DNA of 64,000 bases from assembly GCA_002786065.1 (NCBI GenBank), contig NHNY01000029.1:267219-331218 (forward strand), read 5' to 3'. Made by a program: the position numbers and the translations under genes. The notes beneath the pieces are model-generated. The model did no database searches. It was not told the origin of the DNA and was given only the letters and a program-made list of their open reading frames with translations. The stretch comes from Microcyclospora pomicola (taxonomy: Eukaryota > Ascomycota > Dothideomycetes > Capnodiales). Position 1 is the first letter of the stretch. Every line of letters begins with the position of its first letter. Below, piece after piece: positions 43,841 through 57,222 of this stretch.

Positions 43841-46800
43841 CTTTAGTAATAGTCCTCTTATTTAGAATTCTGTAGTTGTTAGTAGATTGGATTATATGTA
43901 GAAGCGCTTAACTTCTTCTATATACTCTTTAAGGTTTTCTAGTAGTTCCTAGGTGTTATTAGAATCTAGATAGTTTTTCTATTTAATAAGGTATCTCGAT
44001 CCATCCTATATAAGTATCTTTTCTACCTTGTATTTACTATCTTCTATATAGTAGTAAAACATGTCTTATAGTAGTGTTTCTAGGTTAGTAGGTTCTAAAA
44101 GTAATATGTAGAATACTAGGTAAATGCGTCCTATGTCTAGCAGCAAGTCGAGGAGGTAGTTAACTAGTCCCTATACTTCCTTAATTAAAAACAGACTAAC
44201 TTTAACTATATTAAGTTTCTTTATTAGTCTCTTTGTTTTCAAATTTTTAGTAAGAAGATATACTTTATTCCTCTTCTTAAGTTAAAGTATATGTTTTGAT
44301 TTCTTTACAAGCTATGTTATAATTAATTTCTATAATTTTAGGATATTATCGTATAGTTATATATATACTTTCTATAGTTATTCTACAATAATTAATCCTT
44401 TTTTAGCTTCGAGGCTAGCGAGGCTCTTATACTAAGTTATTAGGTACTTACTAAAGTTTGCGAAGAATAGCGTTTCCTTTGTTATCTTAGAGACGTTGTT
44501 GTTTAATACGACTTACGCTATTAGTAGTAATGATACCTAATTACTTTGTACATAATTAACATAATGTTATATATATACTTCGAGAGATTAGTTTATTCTC
44601 TTAGTTTGTCTATTAGTTTGTAGATAATAGGCTATAGATAGCTTATGTTATACGCCTAGCTTTGTAATTAGTGTTTTCTAGAAGTTTAATGTAAATAGCT
44701 TATCTTAGTTAGATATAATAACCTTTAGTAGTCTATAGTATCTAGCGAGTCTATCGAGAACTAAGTATAATAGCTGCTCTAAGTTTATTAATTCCTTATA
44801 TAGTATAAAGTATAAGTATTTCGTAAGTCTATTAATAATAATAAGTATTAAGTTATATTATATACTAGTAGTCGAGTCTATAGACTTTAGAAGTTTAATA
44901 ATGAAGTTTATTATAACTTGTTCCTATAGCTATATAGGAGGCATAGAGAATTAGATGTCTCTATATCTAGTATGTCTATCTAGCTTATCTTAGTAGTATT
45001 CTTTGCACTTCTTAATATATCGCTCGATATGCTTTCTTAGGTTCAGGATACTAAAATGTTAGCGAATTCGTTCTATAGTTCTTGCTACTCTAGGATGTCC
45101 TTCTATTAGATCATCGTAGTGCCTTTGAATGCAATCGCAGATTTGCTTTTTGTTTATAAGCTAATATTTTCCTTTTATAATTAGAAATTGTTTGTCTACG
45201 TCTTCTATGATTTGCATTATTACATTGAATTCTTATGTATTAGCACTTAACGATCTATCTAGGTTCCTCTTAAGGATCTATTAATTCATGTCTTCTTTCC
45301 TGTTTATATAGTTACTTCTTTAGCTAAGTACATCTATATAGCTGTTGTCTTTACCTAGCGTATACTAGATAGTAAACTTGTATTAGCCTAGACGCTCGAA
45401 CTAGTAGGTCTACCTTCGATTTAAGACCTTCGTTATTATAAAGTATAGTAGGTTCTTATAATTAGAGTAGATTGTAAGTCCTAGTGCTTCTTTAGTATAG
45501 ATCCTCTAGTATTGTAGAGCTATAACAATCGTAAGAAGTTCCTTATTATAGATGTCGTAATTCGCTTTAGTAGTTGTTATTTTCCTTAAAAAGTACATAA
45601 TAGGGTATCTCTTGCTATCGACTTCCTAAGTTAGGCATGCCTCTATCGCTAAGTCTAATGCATTAGTTTCGATTTGTATTAGTTTGTATATATCGAACAT
45701 AAGGAGTATAGGCTAATCTATATAGGCCTATTTTAACGCTTAGAACGCTCCTTCTTGTTCCTCTTTCTACTTATAGGGTTGATCTTTTTGTATAAGCTTA
45801 GTAAGTAGTATCGCGATCTTTAAGTAGTCCTAGATGAACTTTTAGTTATAGTTAGCGAGCCTAAGGAATGATTAGATATTTTTAACGCTTTATAGTGTTA
45901 GCTATTCCTAGATCGACTTAATCTTATCTAGGTCTAACTTAATTCTATATATACTAACAATGAATCCTAGGAACTTAACTTCCTTCTTATAGAATTCATA
46001 CTTATCGATACTTACCTTAAGGTTCCTAGAAGTAAGCTTAGTAAATACTTTCTTTATATGTTTCTAATGTTAAGCTAGCATGCTAGTAGTATAGACCATG
46101 ATATCGTCGAGATAGGCAACTACAAACACATCGAGGTACCCTCTAAGCATGTTGTTAATAAGTTCTTATATAGTTACTAGCGCATTAGTTAATCTAAAAG
46201 GCATAACTAAGTATTTGTAGAGTTCGTAGTATGTCTTAAACACTATCTTCTATTCCTCTCCTTTAGCTATTCTTACAAGGTAGTAGGCTTCTTATAGGTC
46301 GATAGCTATATACTAGTTTGCTTCTATAAACTAGATCTAAAGTTCTTCGATATTTAGTAAAGAGTGTTAGTTCTTAATTGTAATGTTGTTAAGTTTCTAA
46401 TAGTTAATGCAAAATCGTAATTTGCTGTTTTTCTTTAGTATAAACATTATTAGATATCTAGTAGAGGATGTAGATTTTCTTATCTATTCTTATGCTTCGT
46501 ACTTATCTAGGTATTCTTTAATAGTTTAGAGCTCTTTCTAAGAACAAGTATAGAGTGAACTATATGTAGGTTACTCCTCTAGTTCAAGTAGTATTTTATG
46601 GTTCTATAGCTAATGTATAGGTAACATTTTAGATGTTTCCTCTTCCTAAAAGAGCTACTTAAACTGTTCGTACTCTTTAGGGATTCTAGAAGGTTCGTGA
46701 TTCTCCTTTACTTTACTAACAATAGTTTAGTTAGCTTAGTCTCGTAGCTATACCTATTGTGATTATAAGTATAATAGTTTCGCTTTACTAGGCGACTATA

Positions 46801-49368
46801 AGTTGTTAAACTCCCTTATCTTATCTACTAACAAACGCTATTGTCGCGTAGGTTTAGTATAGCTTACGTAGCTACACTGTTTAAATCGAACTATCCCTAA
46901 TGTCTAAAGGATGGTTAGATTATGTAGTCTTAGCTAAGGCATACCTAAGACAAGATTGTAACTAGCTATAGACACGATATTAAGGATAATGTCTTCTTAG
47001 TACTTCTAAACTACTAGAGGTAGAAGTACTATCTCCCTACTTACTATTAGTAATAAGGAGCTATTAATAGCTACTAGTCCATAGCTTGTCTTCTTTTATT
47101 AGGTTACGATCCTAAATCGTTGTATATAATTACTAGAAATGAAATTTCTACCTATACTAGAATCTATTATAGCTATGATTTTATACTTATGTATAGTAAC
47201 TTATATGCAAAAAACTGCTAACTTTTAAGTGTTTATGTTGTTAACCTCTTAGCGACTACTTAAATCTCTAAGAGTCGTCCTTTTCCTAAGGATAATAGAG
47301 TAGATCGTTAGTAGAAGTATGTGTCTTCTTGTACTTCTACGATAATTCGTGCTTACTCTATCTTAGTTTGTTCCTCTAAGAATCTTTTATATAGTCCTAT
47401 AATAGCGACTTGTATTTCTCTTATAACAATAATGCCTTTCCTATAATAGTAAGATCTATCTAGCCTAAATATTGCTCCTAGTAGTAGCATCTTGCGTATA
47501 GTGTTTATTAACTTAATTAGTTTGTATATGCGAGGTACATTCTATATAGATTGTTGTAACTCTTAGAGCATTTCTTCGAAGGCTAATAGCACTACGTACT
47601 ATTATCCTACTATTTCCTTAAACATCTTAGTATAATACTTCTTTAGAATATATAGCAGTTTAAGTACAAGACCTAGTTATAGAATTGTAAGAAGAACTTT
47701 CTCTTCCTCTAGTTCTTCTTTAGACTTAGTAAACTCTTCTAATTTAGTTCTAGATCTAATATCTAAGTCTTCGATGATTTCTTCGATTTGTAGTAATATT
47801 ATGTTAAGTTCGACTATAGTGTTAGGTAAGCGTCTATTACAGCTTTGTATAGCTATATATACTTCCTACATATTAGATTCTCGTAACTCGAGGACATGCT
47901 AAACTTCTTCTTCTTATTTTAGAAGTTTAGGATTATTATTGTCTTCGCCTTGAGTAGTAGAGAAGTAGTTGTTAAGGTCGTCGAGAGCTTTAGTATATTT
48001 CTGTTTAACTACTACTAGTATGTTTTCCTAGTCGTCTACTCTTAGGAATATATCGAAATCATCTTTTGCATTAAAATGTTTAGTGCAATTGTTATTAGTA
48101 TATATAGCCTAATTAGTTATTATGTGTTCTAGAGCTTTCTATTTGTCTAGATCTAGCAAACCTTATAGGGTTTAGAGCTCGTAGCGTTCGACTATCAAAT
48201 TGCTACATTCTTTGTTATGTTCTTTATATACTTATATAACTTCTTCTAGATTGTAGTTATAATCGATTTGTATATGTATAGCTTGAATAACATCCATTTA
48301 TTGCTAGATTTCTTTAAGTCTTTAGGCTATGTTATCTATAATCAGTTTTCCTTGTTCTATAAGGTTAAACTAGACCTTTCTTATAATATTATTAAACTAT
48401 TAGAGTTATATATCCCTCTATTACTATTTAGAGCGATAGTCCCTTACAATGTAGCCTAGTTTACTATATACATAGTATGTTAGTTTTCCTACATCTTTTC
48501 TCTAACCTTTCCTTAATCCTAGCCTTTTCCTATTTCGAACTAGAGTAGTAGCGCTAAGGTCTATTAGGTTATAGTAATAGTAGCTTTTATTGCTTTAACT
48601 ACGATGTTTGTGTCTATGATTTAGTCGTAAGGTAAACGTGCTTTTCCTACTACTAACAGATTGTTTGTAAAGTAAATTGTTAATCTTGATTAAGAGCCTA
48701 ATTAATTACTCTAACATATCGATCGATGTTCTAATTTGAATCTGTATTAGTTCTTTCTTAACTAGTTCCTTTAACCTATACTCGAACATTACTATAAGAG
48801 CGTTGTTTCCCTATGTTGTTACCTATAAGTATTCCTAAAACTTAGTAGCATAGTTAGTAGCTAAAGTTTTCTAAGTAAGGTTTTAAATAACCTATAGTAT
48901 GTTGTTAAGTTTGTTACTAATACTAAAGATGTTCCTAAATTCTTTCTTAAAATTAATAAAATCTCTAAATATATTTATAATCATTAAGTTACAAGTTCCT
49001 ACAAAGTACTTATTAAGGTATAGTTTGATCTAATGCTAAGTAGGACCTCTTAAGTACATAGTTGCGAATAAGGCTTGTTTTTCTATAGGAACTTCGTTAA
49101 AGACAAAGTAAAGTTTCATCTAGGCTATCTAATCATCGAGTTTATATCTGTTACTAGAGTACATGTTAGGCTTAGTAGTATAGAACTTAGATGCCTTAGG
49201 CTTAGGGTCTTCGTCGTTATCGCTGTCTATGTCGACGTCCTATTATAGTAGACGTCTAATAGTAGACTAGGTCAGAGTTAGTTAAGGTTAGTAGGAGCTA
49301 CCTACTTCGCTAGGAGTAGGAGTCCTAGTAGTACTTCGTTTGTTACTTATCTTAAGAGTGTACAAAGT

Positions 49369-49668
49369 TGTTAAGACCTTCTAAGTCTTATTAGATTCTT
49401 CTAAATAGAGGATAGTTAAAGCGTACGAGGTAGGGAGTTATGTTATTCTAATTACTAAGTATAAACAATAAGTTGTACACGATCCTATCTAATAAGACTA
49501 GCTGCGCTATATACATAGGAGAATCGTATACGTCTATATGTACGATAGTAAGCGACAGTTCGCTCTTAGTTGTATTGTATCGCTCTAATGTAGAGGAGCG
49601 ACGTCTATATAGATGTAGGGACTCGTCGCTTACTTAGTAAACCTACTACATATAGTTAACCTGTAATA
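49369..49668 (-). repeat. 5' LTR of element B
   Basis: 300 bp, beginning TGTTAAGACC and ending CTGTAATA, followed by the TATAG duplication. Homologous to 42803-43103. Confidence 0.78.
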
Positions 49669-49742
49669 TATAGTAGATGTGTTCCTTCTTAGTCTTACTA
49701 TATACTAGTATATTATCTAAATATACAACAACAAAGATGTCT

Positions 49743-50047
49743 TATTAAGGTCTATTGCTAGGCCTAGTTAGATCTTCTAAATAGAGGACGGTTGAAGCTT
49801 AACGAAACGAGGATGTATTGGATTCTAATTACTAAGTATAAACAATGAGTTGTACACGATTCTATCTAATGAAACTAGCTACGCTATATACTAAAGAGAA
49901 TCGTAAGTGTCGCTATAAGCGACACAGTGCGGCGGTCCGCTTAGTGTCGCGCCTTATCGCTCTAATGTAGGAGAGCGATAGGCGTTGTTGCGTAGGGTGT
50001 CGTCGCTTAGGTCGGCAAACCTTCCTCAAGCGATCTAACCTATAACA
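49743..50047 (-). repeat. 3' LTR of element C
   Basis: 305 bp; the first bases are TATTAAGG (TG mutated to TA) and the last TATAACA. Only a few transitions separate it from 56033-56337. Confidence 0.85.
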
Positions 50048-50135
50048 ACTATTCCCCCTCTATGCGGAATCGTCCCGATTCTGCTTGCTACTATTTGCGC
50101 TAGATGTTATAGTCATTCTAATCTTGTAAGCTAAC

Positions 50136-50786
50136 ATGCCTAAGTCCTCTAAAGACAAGACTCTAAAAGAACAGAAGGAATTTCTAGAATCTAGTATCCT
50201 ATCGAACAGTATCGTTATGCCTACGAAATGTTATTACTACGAAACAGCAAATAAGACGTGCATCGCAGACGCGCGGTCTAGTCGTTGTTCGGAGTGCGCG
50301 AAACACAGTTAGTCTTACAACCTATAAGTAACCTATATAGAATATAAAAAGATCGTAAAGGTTCGAGAGAAAATTGTAAAGGAGTTAGAAGATGTAGAAG
50401 AAGCAGAGGATGCTTTAACCTATAAGTTGTTAGAGCACTATACTCGCGTTCGTTAGCTGCGTAAAAGCCTAAGGATAAAGGATAAATCGGTTGTAGTAGC
50501 ATAGGACAAGGAGGTTACGTCTATCGCTAAGGCTAAGCACATCGATTAAGAGATAGAGGCATTATTCAACAATCCAGTCCCTATAGATCTTCCTTTTAAT
50601 AAGCTGTTTCTAATAGACAGTCGTTTGTAGATGAGTCCGTCCTAGTAGGATGAGTTGGATCCTAATTTCCTAGACGTGTCGTAGGAGGTTCCTTATAACC
50701 TATAAGGTGCGTTTCTTATTGTGAAACTTCTTAAGTTGTCTGTCGCAATTTGTAAGGTGTTCGGGCGGTTCCTATGTGTTTTCTGA
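50136..50786 (+). pseudogene. Antisense ORF of element C
   Basis: It starts MPKSSKDKTLKEQKEF and keeps one frame for 217 codons with about ten TAG/TAA. It has a Cys region (C-Y-Y-Y-E-T-A-N-K-T-C and S-S-R-C-S-E-C), then V-T-Y-I-E-Y-K-K-I, a coiled-coil-like stretch V-K-E-L-E-D-V-E-E-A-E-D, and an acidic, Pro-containing tail. It lies between the 3' LTR and the chromodomain on the strand opposite to pol, and its 3' end overlaps the chromodomain C-terminus. The D copy has the same length (221 codons). The function is unknown; the Cys pairs suggest zinc binding. Confidence 0.65.
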
Positions 50787-53700
50787 TTCCGGATATCCTT
50801 TCTATTTAACTAAGTATTTCTAATCTTTCTTTTATAGGATTTTCTTAACTTCGTATTCGTTGTTGTCGAGTTAGTAGTTAAAGGCTATCGATATTAGCGT
50901 TTCTAGGTCAGCTAGTTCTAACAAGGATATGTGGAATACTAGATAGATGCGTCCTGCATTAGGTAGTAGTTCGAGGAGGTAGTTTACTAGTCCTCGTACT
51001 TCTTTAATCAAAAACGGACTGACTTTGATAGAGTCAAGTTTCTTTAATAGTCTCTTTGTTTTCAGATTTTTCGTAAGAAGATACACTTTATCCCCCTTCT
51101 TAAGCTAAGGTATGTTCTTTAATTTCCTTACAAGTCGAGTTGTTATCGAGCCTTACGATTTCAGAATATTAGCAGAGATTGTAGTATAAACGCCCTTCAA
51201 TTCTTTAACAGACATAAGTGCTTTATGTGCGTTAGGTCCTTAGAGAGCTATTATGAACATGTTCGGGTTCCTTCTAAAGTTAGCATAGAATAGAGTTATC
51301 TTTGTCGTTTCTGAAGTATTGTCGTTTAGTGCAATCTAAGCCATTAGTAACAAGGCGACCTAGTTGTTCTGTGCATAATTGACGTAGTAACGTAGGTATA
51401 CTTTAAGTAACTAGTTTATTCTTTCTGTTTGTCTATCGGTTTGTAGATGATACGCTATAGACATCTTATGTTTGATGCTAATAGTAGCGACTAAGGTTCT
51501 CTAATAGTTGGACGTGAATTTCACATCTCTATCTGTCACAAAGATACATAGTATCCCGTGATATCGTACTAGTCTGTTAAGGACTAAGAATGCTAACTAC
51601 TCTGTATTTATAGCTTCCTTATAGGGTACGAAGTAAGAGTACTTTGTAAGTCTGTCGACCATAACAAGTATCGAGTCGTACTGTACGCTAGTAGCCTAGT
51701 CCGTGGACTTTAGTAACTTCACGATGAAGTCTATAGTAACCTGGTCCTAAGGCGTCGTAGGTAGTTGACTGAACTGTATGTCTCCGTACTTAGCATGTCG
51801 TGCCGATTTGTCTTATTAGCACTCTTTGCATTTTTTGATGTACGTCTTAACATGCTTACGCATGTTCTTAATAGTAAAGAGTCGTCGGATCTTCTCTATC
51901 GTCCTTGCGACTCCTAGATGTCCTTATAACAGATCATCGTAGTGTCGTCGAATATATTCTGTAATCTGTTCTAGAGATGTAATTTCATATTTCCCTTGTG
52001 ATATCGGGAACTGTTCTTCGGTGTCCTTAGCTACTCGGAGTACCACATTGAATTCTTGTGCGTAACCGCTAAGGCTACTATCAGGATTCACCTGTAGAAC
52101 CTATTGTTCTATGTTTTCTTGTTAACTTATGTAGTTACTTCTTCGGCTAAGTGCGTCCGCTCTGCTATTGTCTTTGCCTAGCGTATACTAGATAGTAAAC
52201 TTGTATTACCCTAGGAGCTTAGACTAACGAACCTACCTTCGATTCAAGACCTTTGTCGTTGTAAAGTACAGAAGGTTCTTGTGATCGGAGTAGATCGTGA
52301 GTTTGGGTGCTCCTTTGGCATAAATCCTCTAGTGTTATAAGGCTGCGATAATCGCAAGAAGTTCCTTGTTGTAGATATCGTAGTTTTCTTCTACAGATAA
52401 CATCTTCTTTAAGAAGTATGCTATAGGGTAACGTCGAGCATCAATTTCTTGTGTGAGACAAGCTCCTATAGCTTTGTTAGATACGTTAGTTTCGAGTTGA
52501 ATTAGTTTCGTGGTATCGAACATTTGTAGTATAGGTTGTTCTATACAGGCTTTCTTTAGTGCCTCGAATGCTTTCTTTTGTCGTTCTCCCTAGGCGAATA
52601 TCGTGTCCTTTTAGGTAAGTTCTAATAGTAGTGTCGCGATCTTTAAATAATCTTTGATGAACTTCTAATTGTAGTTAGCTAGCCCTAGGAACGATTGAAC
52701 TTCCTTAACGTTGCTAGGCGTAGGCCATTCTTTAATAGATTTAATCTTGTTAGGGTCTAGTTTAATTCCTTCTACACTAACAATGAATCCTAGGAATTTG
52801 ACTTCCTTCTTATGGAATTCACATTTGTCAATGCTAACTTTAAGGTTTCGCGAAGCGAGCTTAGCGAATACTTTCTTAACATGTTGCTTGTACTGCTCGA
52901 GTGTGCTATTAGTATAGACCATAATGTCGTTAAGATACGTAACTACGAACACGTCGAGATACTCTCTTAGTGTGTCGTTAATAAGTTCTTGCATTGATGC
53001 TAGTGCATTAGTTAATCCGAAAGGCATTACGAGGTATTTGTAAAGTCTGTAGCGTGTTTTGAACGCTGTCTTCTATTCTTCTTCTTTAGCTATTCTTACA
53101 AGATGGTAGGCTTCCTATAGATCGATAGCTGTGTACTATTTTGCGTTTAAGAACTAGGTTTAGAGTTCCTTAATGTTAGGTAGTGGATATCTGTTCTTGA
53201 TCGTGATTTCGTTTAGCTTACAGTAGTCGATAACTATTTGTAATTTCCTGTTTTCCTTTAGAACGAACATAGTAGGGTAACCTGTAGGGGATATCGATTT
53301 CCTAATCCATCTGCGTACAAGGTACTTGTCTAGATATTCTTTAATAGTTTGAAGCTCTTTTGTAGAACAAGTATAAAGGGGTCTATGCGTAGGTTGCTTC
53401 TCTAGTTTAAGTAGTATTTTATGATCCTACGACTAGTGTTTAGGTAACATCTTAGACGATTCCTCTTCCTAAAAGAGCTGCTTGAATTCTTGATACTCTT
53501 TAGGGATCTTAGAAGGTGCGTGAAGTCCTTTACTAATCCTAACAGTTCGATCTGCCTTGCCCTTAGCAGTATCTGTCGGATCTGAAACATTAGTGTTAGT
53601 TTCGTTCGATTAGGAAATGTCGTTAATCTCTCTAATCTTATCTACTACGTTACTCTGAAAGCGCGTAGGTTAAGTGTTAGCTACGCAGCTATACTGCTCG

Positions 53701-54070
53701 AACCGGACAATACCTACTTACCACAGTATTGTAGGGTTATGCCGTTTTAGCTAAGGCATACTAAGTACGATGTTATGCTTAGCTATGCTAATAACATCTA
53801 GAACGATTTCCTCCTAGTGCTTCTATACGGTTAGTCGTAAGGGTACCGTCTCCTTACTTATGCTAGGTAATGTCGACCTATCGATAGCGACTAATCTGTA
53901 TCCTGCATATCCTTTACTACAGGTAGCTAGCCTATGTGTTTGTACAAAACTGCTAGAAACAAAGTTTCTACCTGCGCTAGAGTCTATTATAGCTGCAGTA
54001 GTGTATCTGTTTACAGTAACTTTCGTACGAAAAACTGCTATGTCTTGTTTTGAAGTTTGCATGTTATTAA
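50720..54070 (-). pseudogene. pro-pol of element C (protease, RT, RNase H, integrase, chromodomain)
   Basis: Protease at 53823-54062 (AIIDSSAGRNFVSS; the usual D-S-G-A is D-S-S-A). RT at about 53250-52660 with MPFGLTNA and the active site YLNDI (first Asp changed to Asn). RNase H at 52335-52523 with L-E-T-N-V-S-N where L-E-T-D-A-S-D is usual. Integrase near 51950-51400. A post-integrase region at 50871-51086 (F-L-I-K-E-V-R-G, H-I-S-L-L-E) is followed by a chromodomain remnant at about 50870-50735 (Y-E-V-K-K-I-L, G-Y-P-E-S-E-N-T). All key losses are G-to-A changes in the sense strand, typical of RIP, so the enzymes are dead. Confidence 0.8.
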
Positions 54071-55075
54071 GCTCCCTATAGTAACTTCCTACATAGGAGC
54101 TTTGCCTTTTCCCTATTATGGAGAGATAGGCGGTAAGATGAATTGTCCTAACCTATAGAGAAATGCTTTGTAAGAGGCGGCGTGTCGTCTGGCCTCCTTA
54201 AACTCTTATTTGTTGTTTGTCTGTAGTGCCTGTCGTTGCTGTTCCTCGACTAGGGCATACGATTCTTTGAGTTTCGTGACTGCAATTCTTATTTGTCGTG
54301 TGACCTTAAGTCCTAAGTTGGTGCTATAACTTCCATCGGAGTTAAAGACACATCTAATTAGTAGATAGTCCTAAACAAGGTCGTAGAGACGAAGTGTCGT
54401 CGGGACTTGCTTCATAGTCTAGACTGTCCTTCGGAAGTTGCGTAGCATTTCATCGAACATTAGTAGGTTAAGGCGTCTTTCCCTATTTACAATCGGCATG
54501 ATTGTGTCTACTGATTCGGCTATGAGCATGACGAGTTTCTTAACCTCTTTAGCAGTCTTGATTTTGAACTCTAAGAACTCGGGTTCTTCGTCTTCTTCCT
54601 TGTCATCATCATTATTCTCACTTCTATAGTAAGTATCTCCTTCTTTATCGGAATCGTCGACCTATACTCTATTATCGTAGCTAATGAACTTATTATCGTC
54701 TTTGTGGAATATAGTTGTTGTTACTAGGGTAACTAGCTCATTCGTTCTAAGGTCGTCGAGAATGTCGATAGTCGCCTAGTTCCTAGTTATAGTATAGTAG
54801 CAAGCGACAAGGTTGTCGGCGTTGTCTTATGTCTTGTCTTGTAGGGAGAGTAGTTCGTTTACCTCTTCCTTAAGGCTTTCGATGAAGTCGAGTAAGATGT
54901 TACGGACCTCCTAATAAGTGTCCTTGTTTAGAAATATTCCGAACAATTCCTTAAGTTCGTAATGCTCCTAGCAGTCGTCTGTCTAGCAGATAGCCTAGAC
55001 TTAGCTATCACACTCTGAATGTTCGTTTAGCTGTTCTTCGTCGATAGTGGTCGGTACGCGTTCCATAACGTTGAG

Positions 55076-55930
55076 TTACACCTTGCGTGCTATAGCATTA
55101 AACTGTCGGGGTTGTACATCCCCCTGTTGCCCCTTCGAGCGACAGTCCCTTACTATATAGCCTTCTTTGCTACAGGCGTAACAAGTTAGTTTTCCTGCTT
55201 TGTTGCTCTTAAACCCTTTTTTTGGTCTAGCGCCTTTGTAATAGATAGGAGTAGTAAGGCTAAGGTCTATTAGATCACTATAGTAGCCTAGATAAGAACG
55301 TCGAGCGTTCTTAGCGAAATAAGGAGTCCTTAGCATACCGGGTCCTCTTAGTCCACGTCCTTTCTCTATGCTTCTTTTATAGAGCTTGTCGTCTATCATA
55401 ATGGCTATCTTAATCAAGTCTTTAAGCACACCTAGCTCTTTTGGAAAGCGCATGAGTTCGTCTTTTACCTGTTCTTTTAATCCTCTTTTGAACATAACTA
55501 TTAGGGCATCGTTGTCCTATTCTGTAAGTTGGGCGTATTCCTGAAACTTAGTAGCATAGTCGGCTGCTAACGTTTTCTGCGTGACGGTTTAGATTATTCG
55601 GACAGCACTGTTCTTCTTGTTGCTAATCCCGAAAATGGTCCTAAACCTAGCCTTAAATCCTCCGAAGGACGAGAACATATGGATCGTATCCTAGTCGTTC
55701 TCTCTATCGAGAAATTTGTTAAGATAAGGCTTAATGTAATGCTAAGCTCTCCTATAGAGAAACGTAGTAGCGAACAAGGATTGCTTATTATCGTCGACAT
55801 TGTTGAACCTAAAGTATAGGGACATCTAGTTTAAGAAGTCGTCGAGCTTGTCGCGGTCTCTGTAGTACAAGTCTGGTTTAGCAACTATAGTCTTGGAGTG
55901 GTAGTTGTTAGAGGCGTTAGTTATCGTAAC
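55076..55930 (-). pseudogene. gag of element C
   Basis: Minus strand; the open part 55076-55495 has 139 residues ending in a zinc knuckle C-Y-A-C-S-K-E-G-Y-I-V-R-D-C, in which the His of CCHC is Tyr (CAC to TAC). Upstream, through stops, a Retrotrans_gag-like segment reads L-Y-Y-R-D-R-D-K-L-D-D-F-L and A-L-H-Y-I-K-P-Y-L. Capsid and nucleocapsid parts are in normal order. Confidence 0.75.
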
Positions 55931-56032
55931 GTCGGATGATGCTAGTTAGTAGCGCTGCGAGCTTCCTGCTTCGCTAGGAGCAGGAGTCCTACAGGTGCTT
56001 CGGTTGTTACTTATCTTAAGGGTGTATAAAGT

Positions 56033-56337
56033 TGTTAAGGTCTATTGCTAGGCCTAGTTGGATCTTCTGAATAGAGGACGGTTGAAGCTTAACGAAACGA
56101 GGATGTATTGGATTCTAATTACTAAGTATAAACAATGAGTTGTACACGATTCTATCTAATAAAACTAGCTACGCTATATACTAAAGAGAATCGTAAGTGT
56201 CGCTATAAGCGACACAGTGCGGCGGTCCGCTTAGTGTCGCGCCTTGTCGCTCTAATGTAGGAGAGCGATAGGCGTTGTTACGTAGGGTGTCGTCGCTTAG
56301 GTCGGCAAACCTTCCTCGAGCGATCTAACCTATAACA
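56033..56337 (-). repeat. 5' LTR of element C
   Basis: 305 bp, TGTTAAGG...TATAACA, followed by the TGTCT duplication. Equal in length to its partner. Confidence 0.87.
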
Positions 56338-57222
56338 TGTCTAGACATTCGCGAAGAATATTGTTAATATAGTTTTACTATATTGCTAGTATATTAGTAA
56401 GTCTAAATAGCATTACTAAATACTTATAGAGTCTAGAGAGTATTAGAAAAGCTATTTTCTATTTGTCTTCTTTAGCGATATGTATCCTATTAAACGTAGC
56501 TAGTATGTCGAATTTACTAAACATAGTAGCTTTCTAGAGCTTGTTTCTTAAGTCGCTAGCTAATAGTAATAGGTAGCTGTTCTTGATAGTAATATTATTT
56601 AGTCCTTAGTAATCTACGTATATACAGAATCTGTCTCCTTTTTAGACAAATAGTATAGTAGATACTATAGAAGATTTCGAGGGTCTAATAAGCTCTTTCT
56701 TTGTAGTATCTTTAAGGTTGTCCTTAAGTACTTATAACTTAATTAGAGAAAGTAGTCTTAGTTTATCCTTAGGTAGCTTACTACTAGGAATTAACTTAAT
56801 CTTATAATCCTAAGGTCTTCTTATAGGTAATAAGTTCGTCTTATCTAAGAGTTCGAATAACTTAGTAAAGTCCTAGTACTCTTTTAGTATCTCTAATATA
56901 ACTTCGCTAGACTTCGTAGTAGTAAGCTATATTGTATACACTTATTATAGTTTCTTACAAATCTATTAATCTATCTGTTTCGATATTATAAAACTAATAT
57001 TATCTACTTTCTAACCTAGCTTTATACTAGCGTTAGATAGTATAGTCTTAGGACCTTTAAATGTAAAGGCTCCTATAGTCTAGTCTATAGTTAGATTATT
57101 CTTTCTTAACTATAGTAACCTAAGCACTATATCGTACTCTAGTAGCGTGCTAGTAATGCTAAACTAGCATTCCTCTGTTACAAAGGTAGGTCGGCAGAGC
57201 CGAGATTTAGTGTACAGGAGTT

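Larger units (their letters stand above)
42803..49668 (-). mobile_element. Gypsy chromovirus B, nested in A
   Basis: A full-length 6866-bp element with LTRs 42803-43103 (301 bp) and 49369-49668 (300 bp) and a TATAG target duplication (42798-42802 and 49669-49673). On the minus strand: gag (about 49250-48470, knuckle region mutated), protease near 47150, RT near 46500-45900 with the active site still YLDDI (about 46098-46112), RNase H near 45700, integrase near 45100-44600, and a chromodomain remnant near 44000. The purine tract (sense AAGAGGATAG) is next to the left LTR. Dense TAG/TAA shows heavy RIP, more than in its sister C. It is inserted in the RT region of A. Confidence 0.82.
49743..56337 (-). 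mobile_element. Gypsy chromovirus C, nested in A beside B
   Basis: 6595 bp with two 305-bp LTRs (49743-50047 and 56033-56337) that are nearly identical, and a TGTCT target duplication (49738-49742 and 56338-56342). The minus-strand order is gag, protease, RT, RNase H, integrase, chromodomain. The purine tract (sense AGAGGGGGAATAG) is at about 50049-50061 beside the left LTR. It lies only 74 bp of A sequence from B, in the same orientation. RIP is moderate; several domains are still open for 60-140 codons. Confidence 0.88.
39616..57190 (-). mobile_element. Gypsy element A (oldest, host of nested B and C), 5'-truncated
   Basis: Left LTR 39616-39914 and internal blocks 39915-42802, 49669-49742 and 56338-about 57190 belong to one minus-strand Ty3/Gypsy chromovirus. 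The blocks align in order with element D at 57528-61400: block 1 covers the antisense ORF, integrase, RNase H and part of RT; blocks 2 and 3 continue RT and then protease. The RT active site (about 49710) reads YLDN, so the second Asp is lost. The match to D ends near 57185 in the protease region; gag and the 5' LTR are not in the window. The polypurine tract (sense AAGAAGAGGAAGCTAG) lies just inside the left LTR and fixes the minus orientation. Stops are very dense. Confidence 0.75.
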
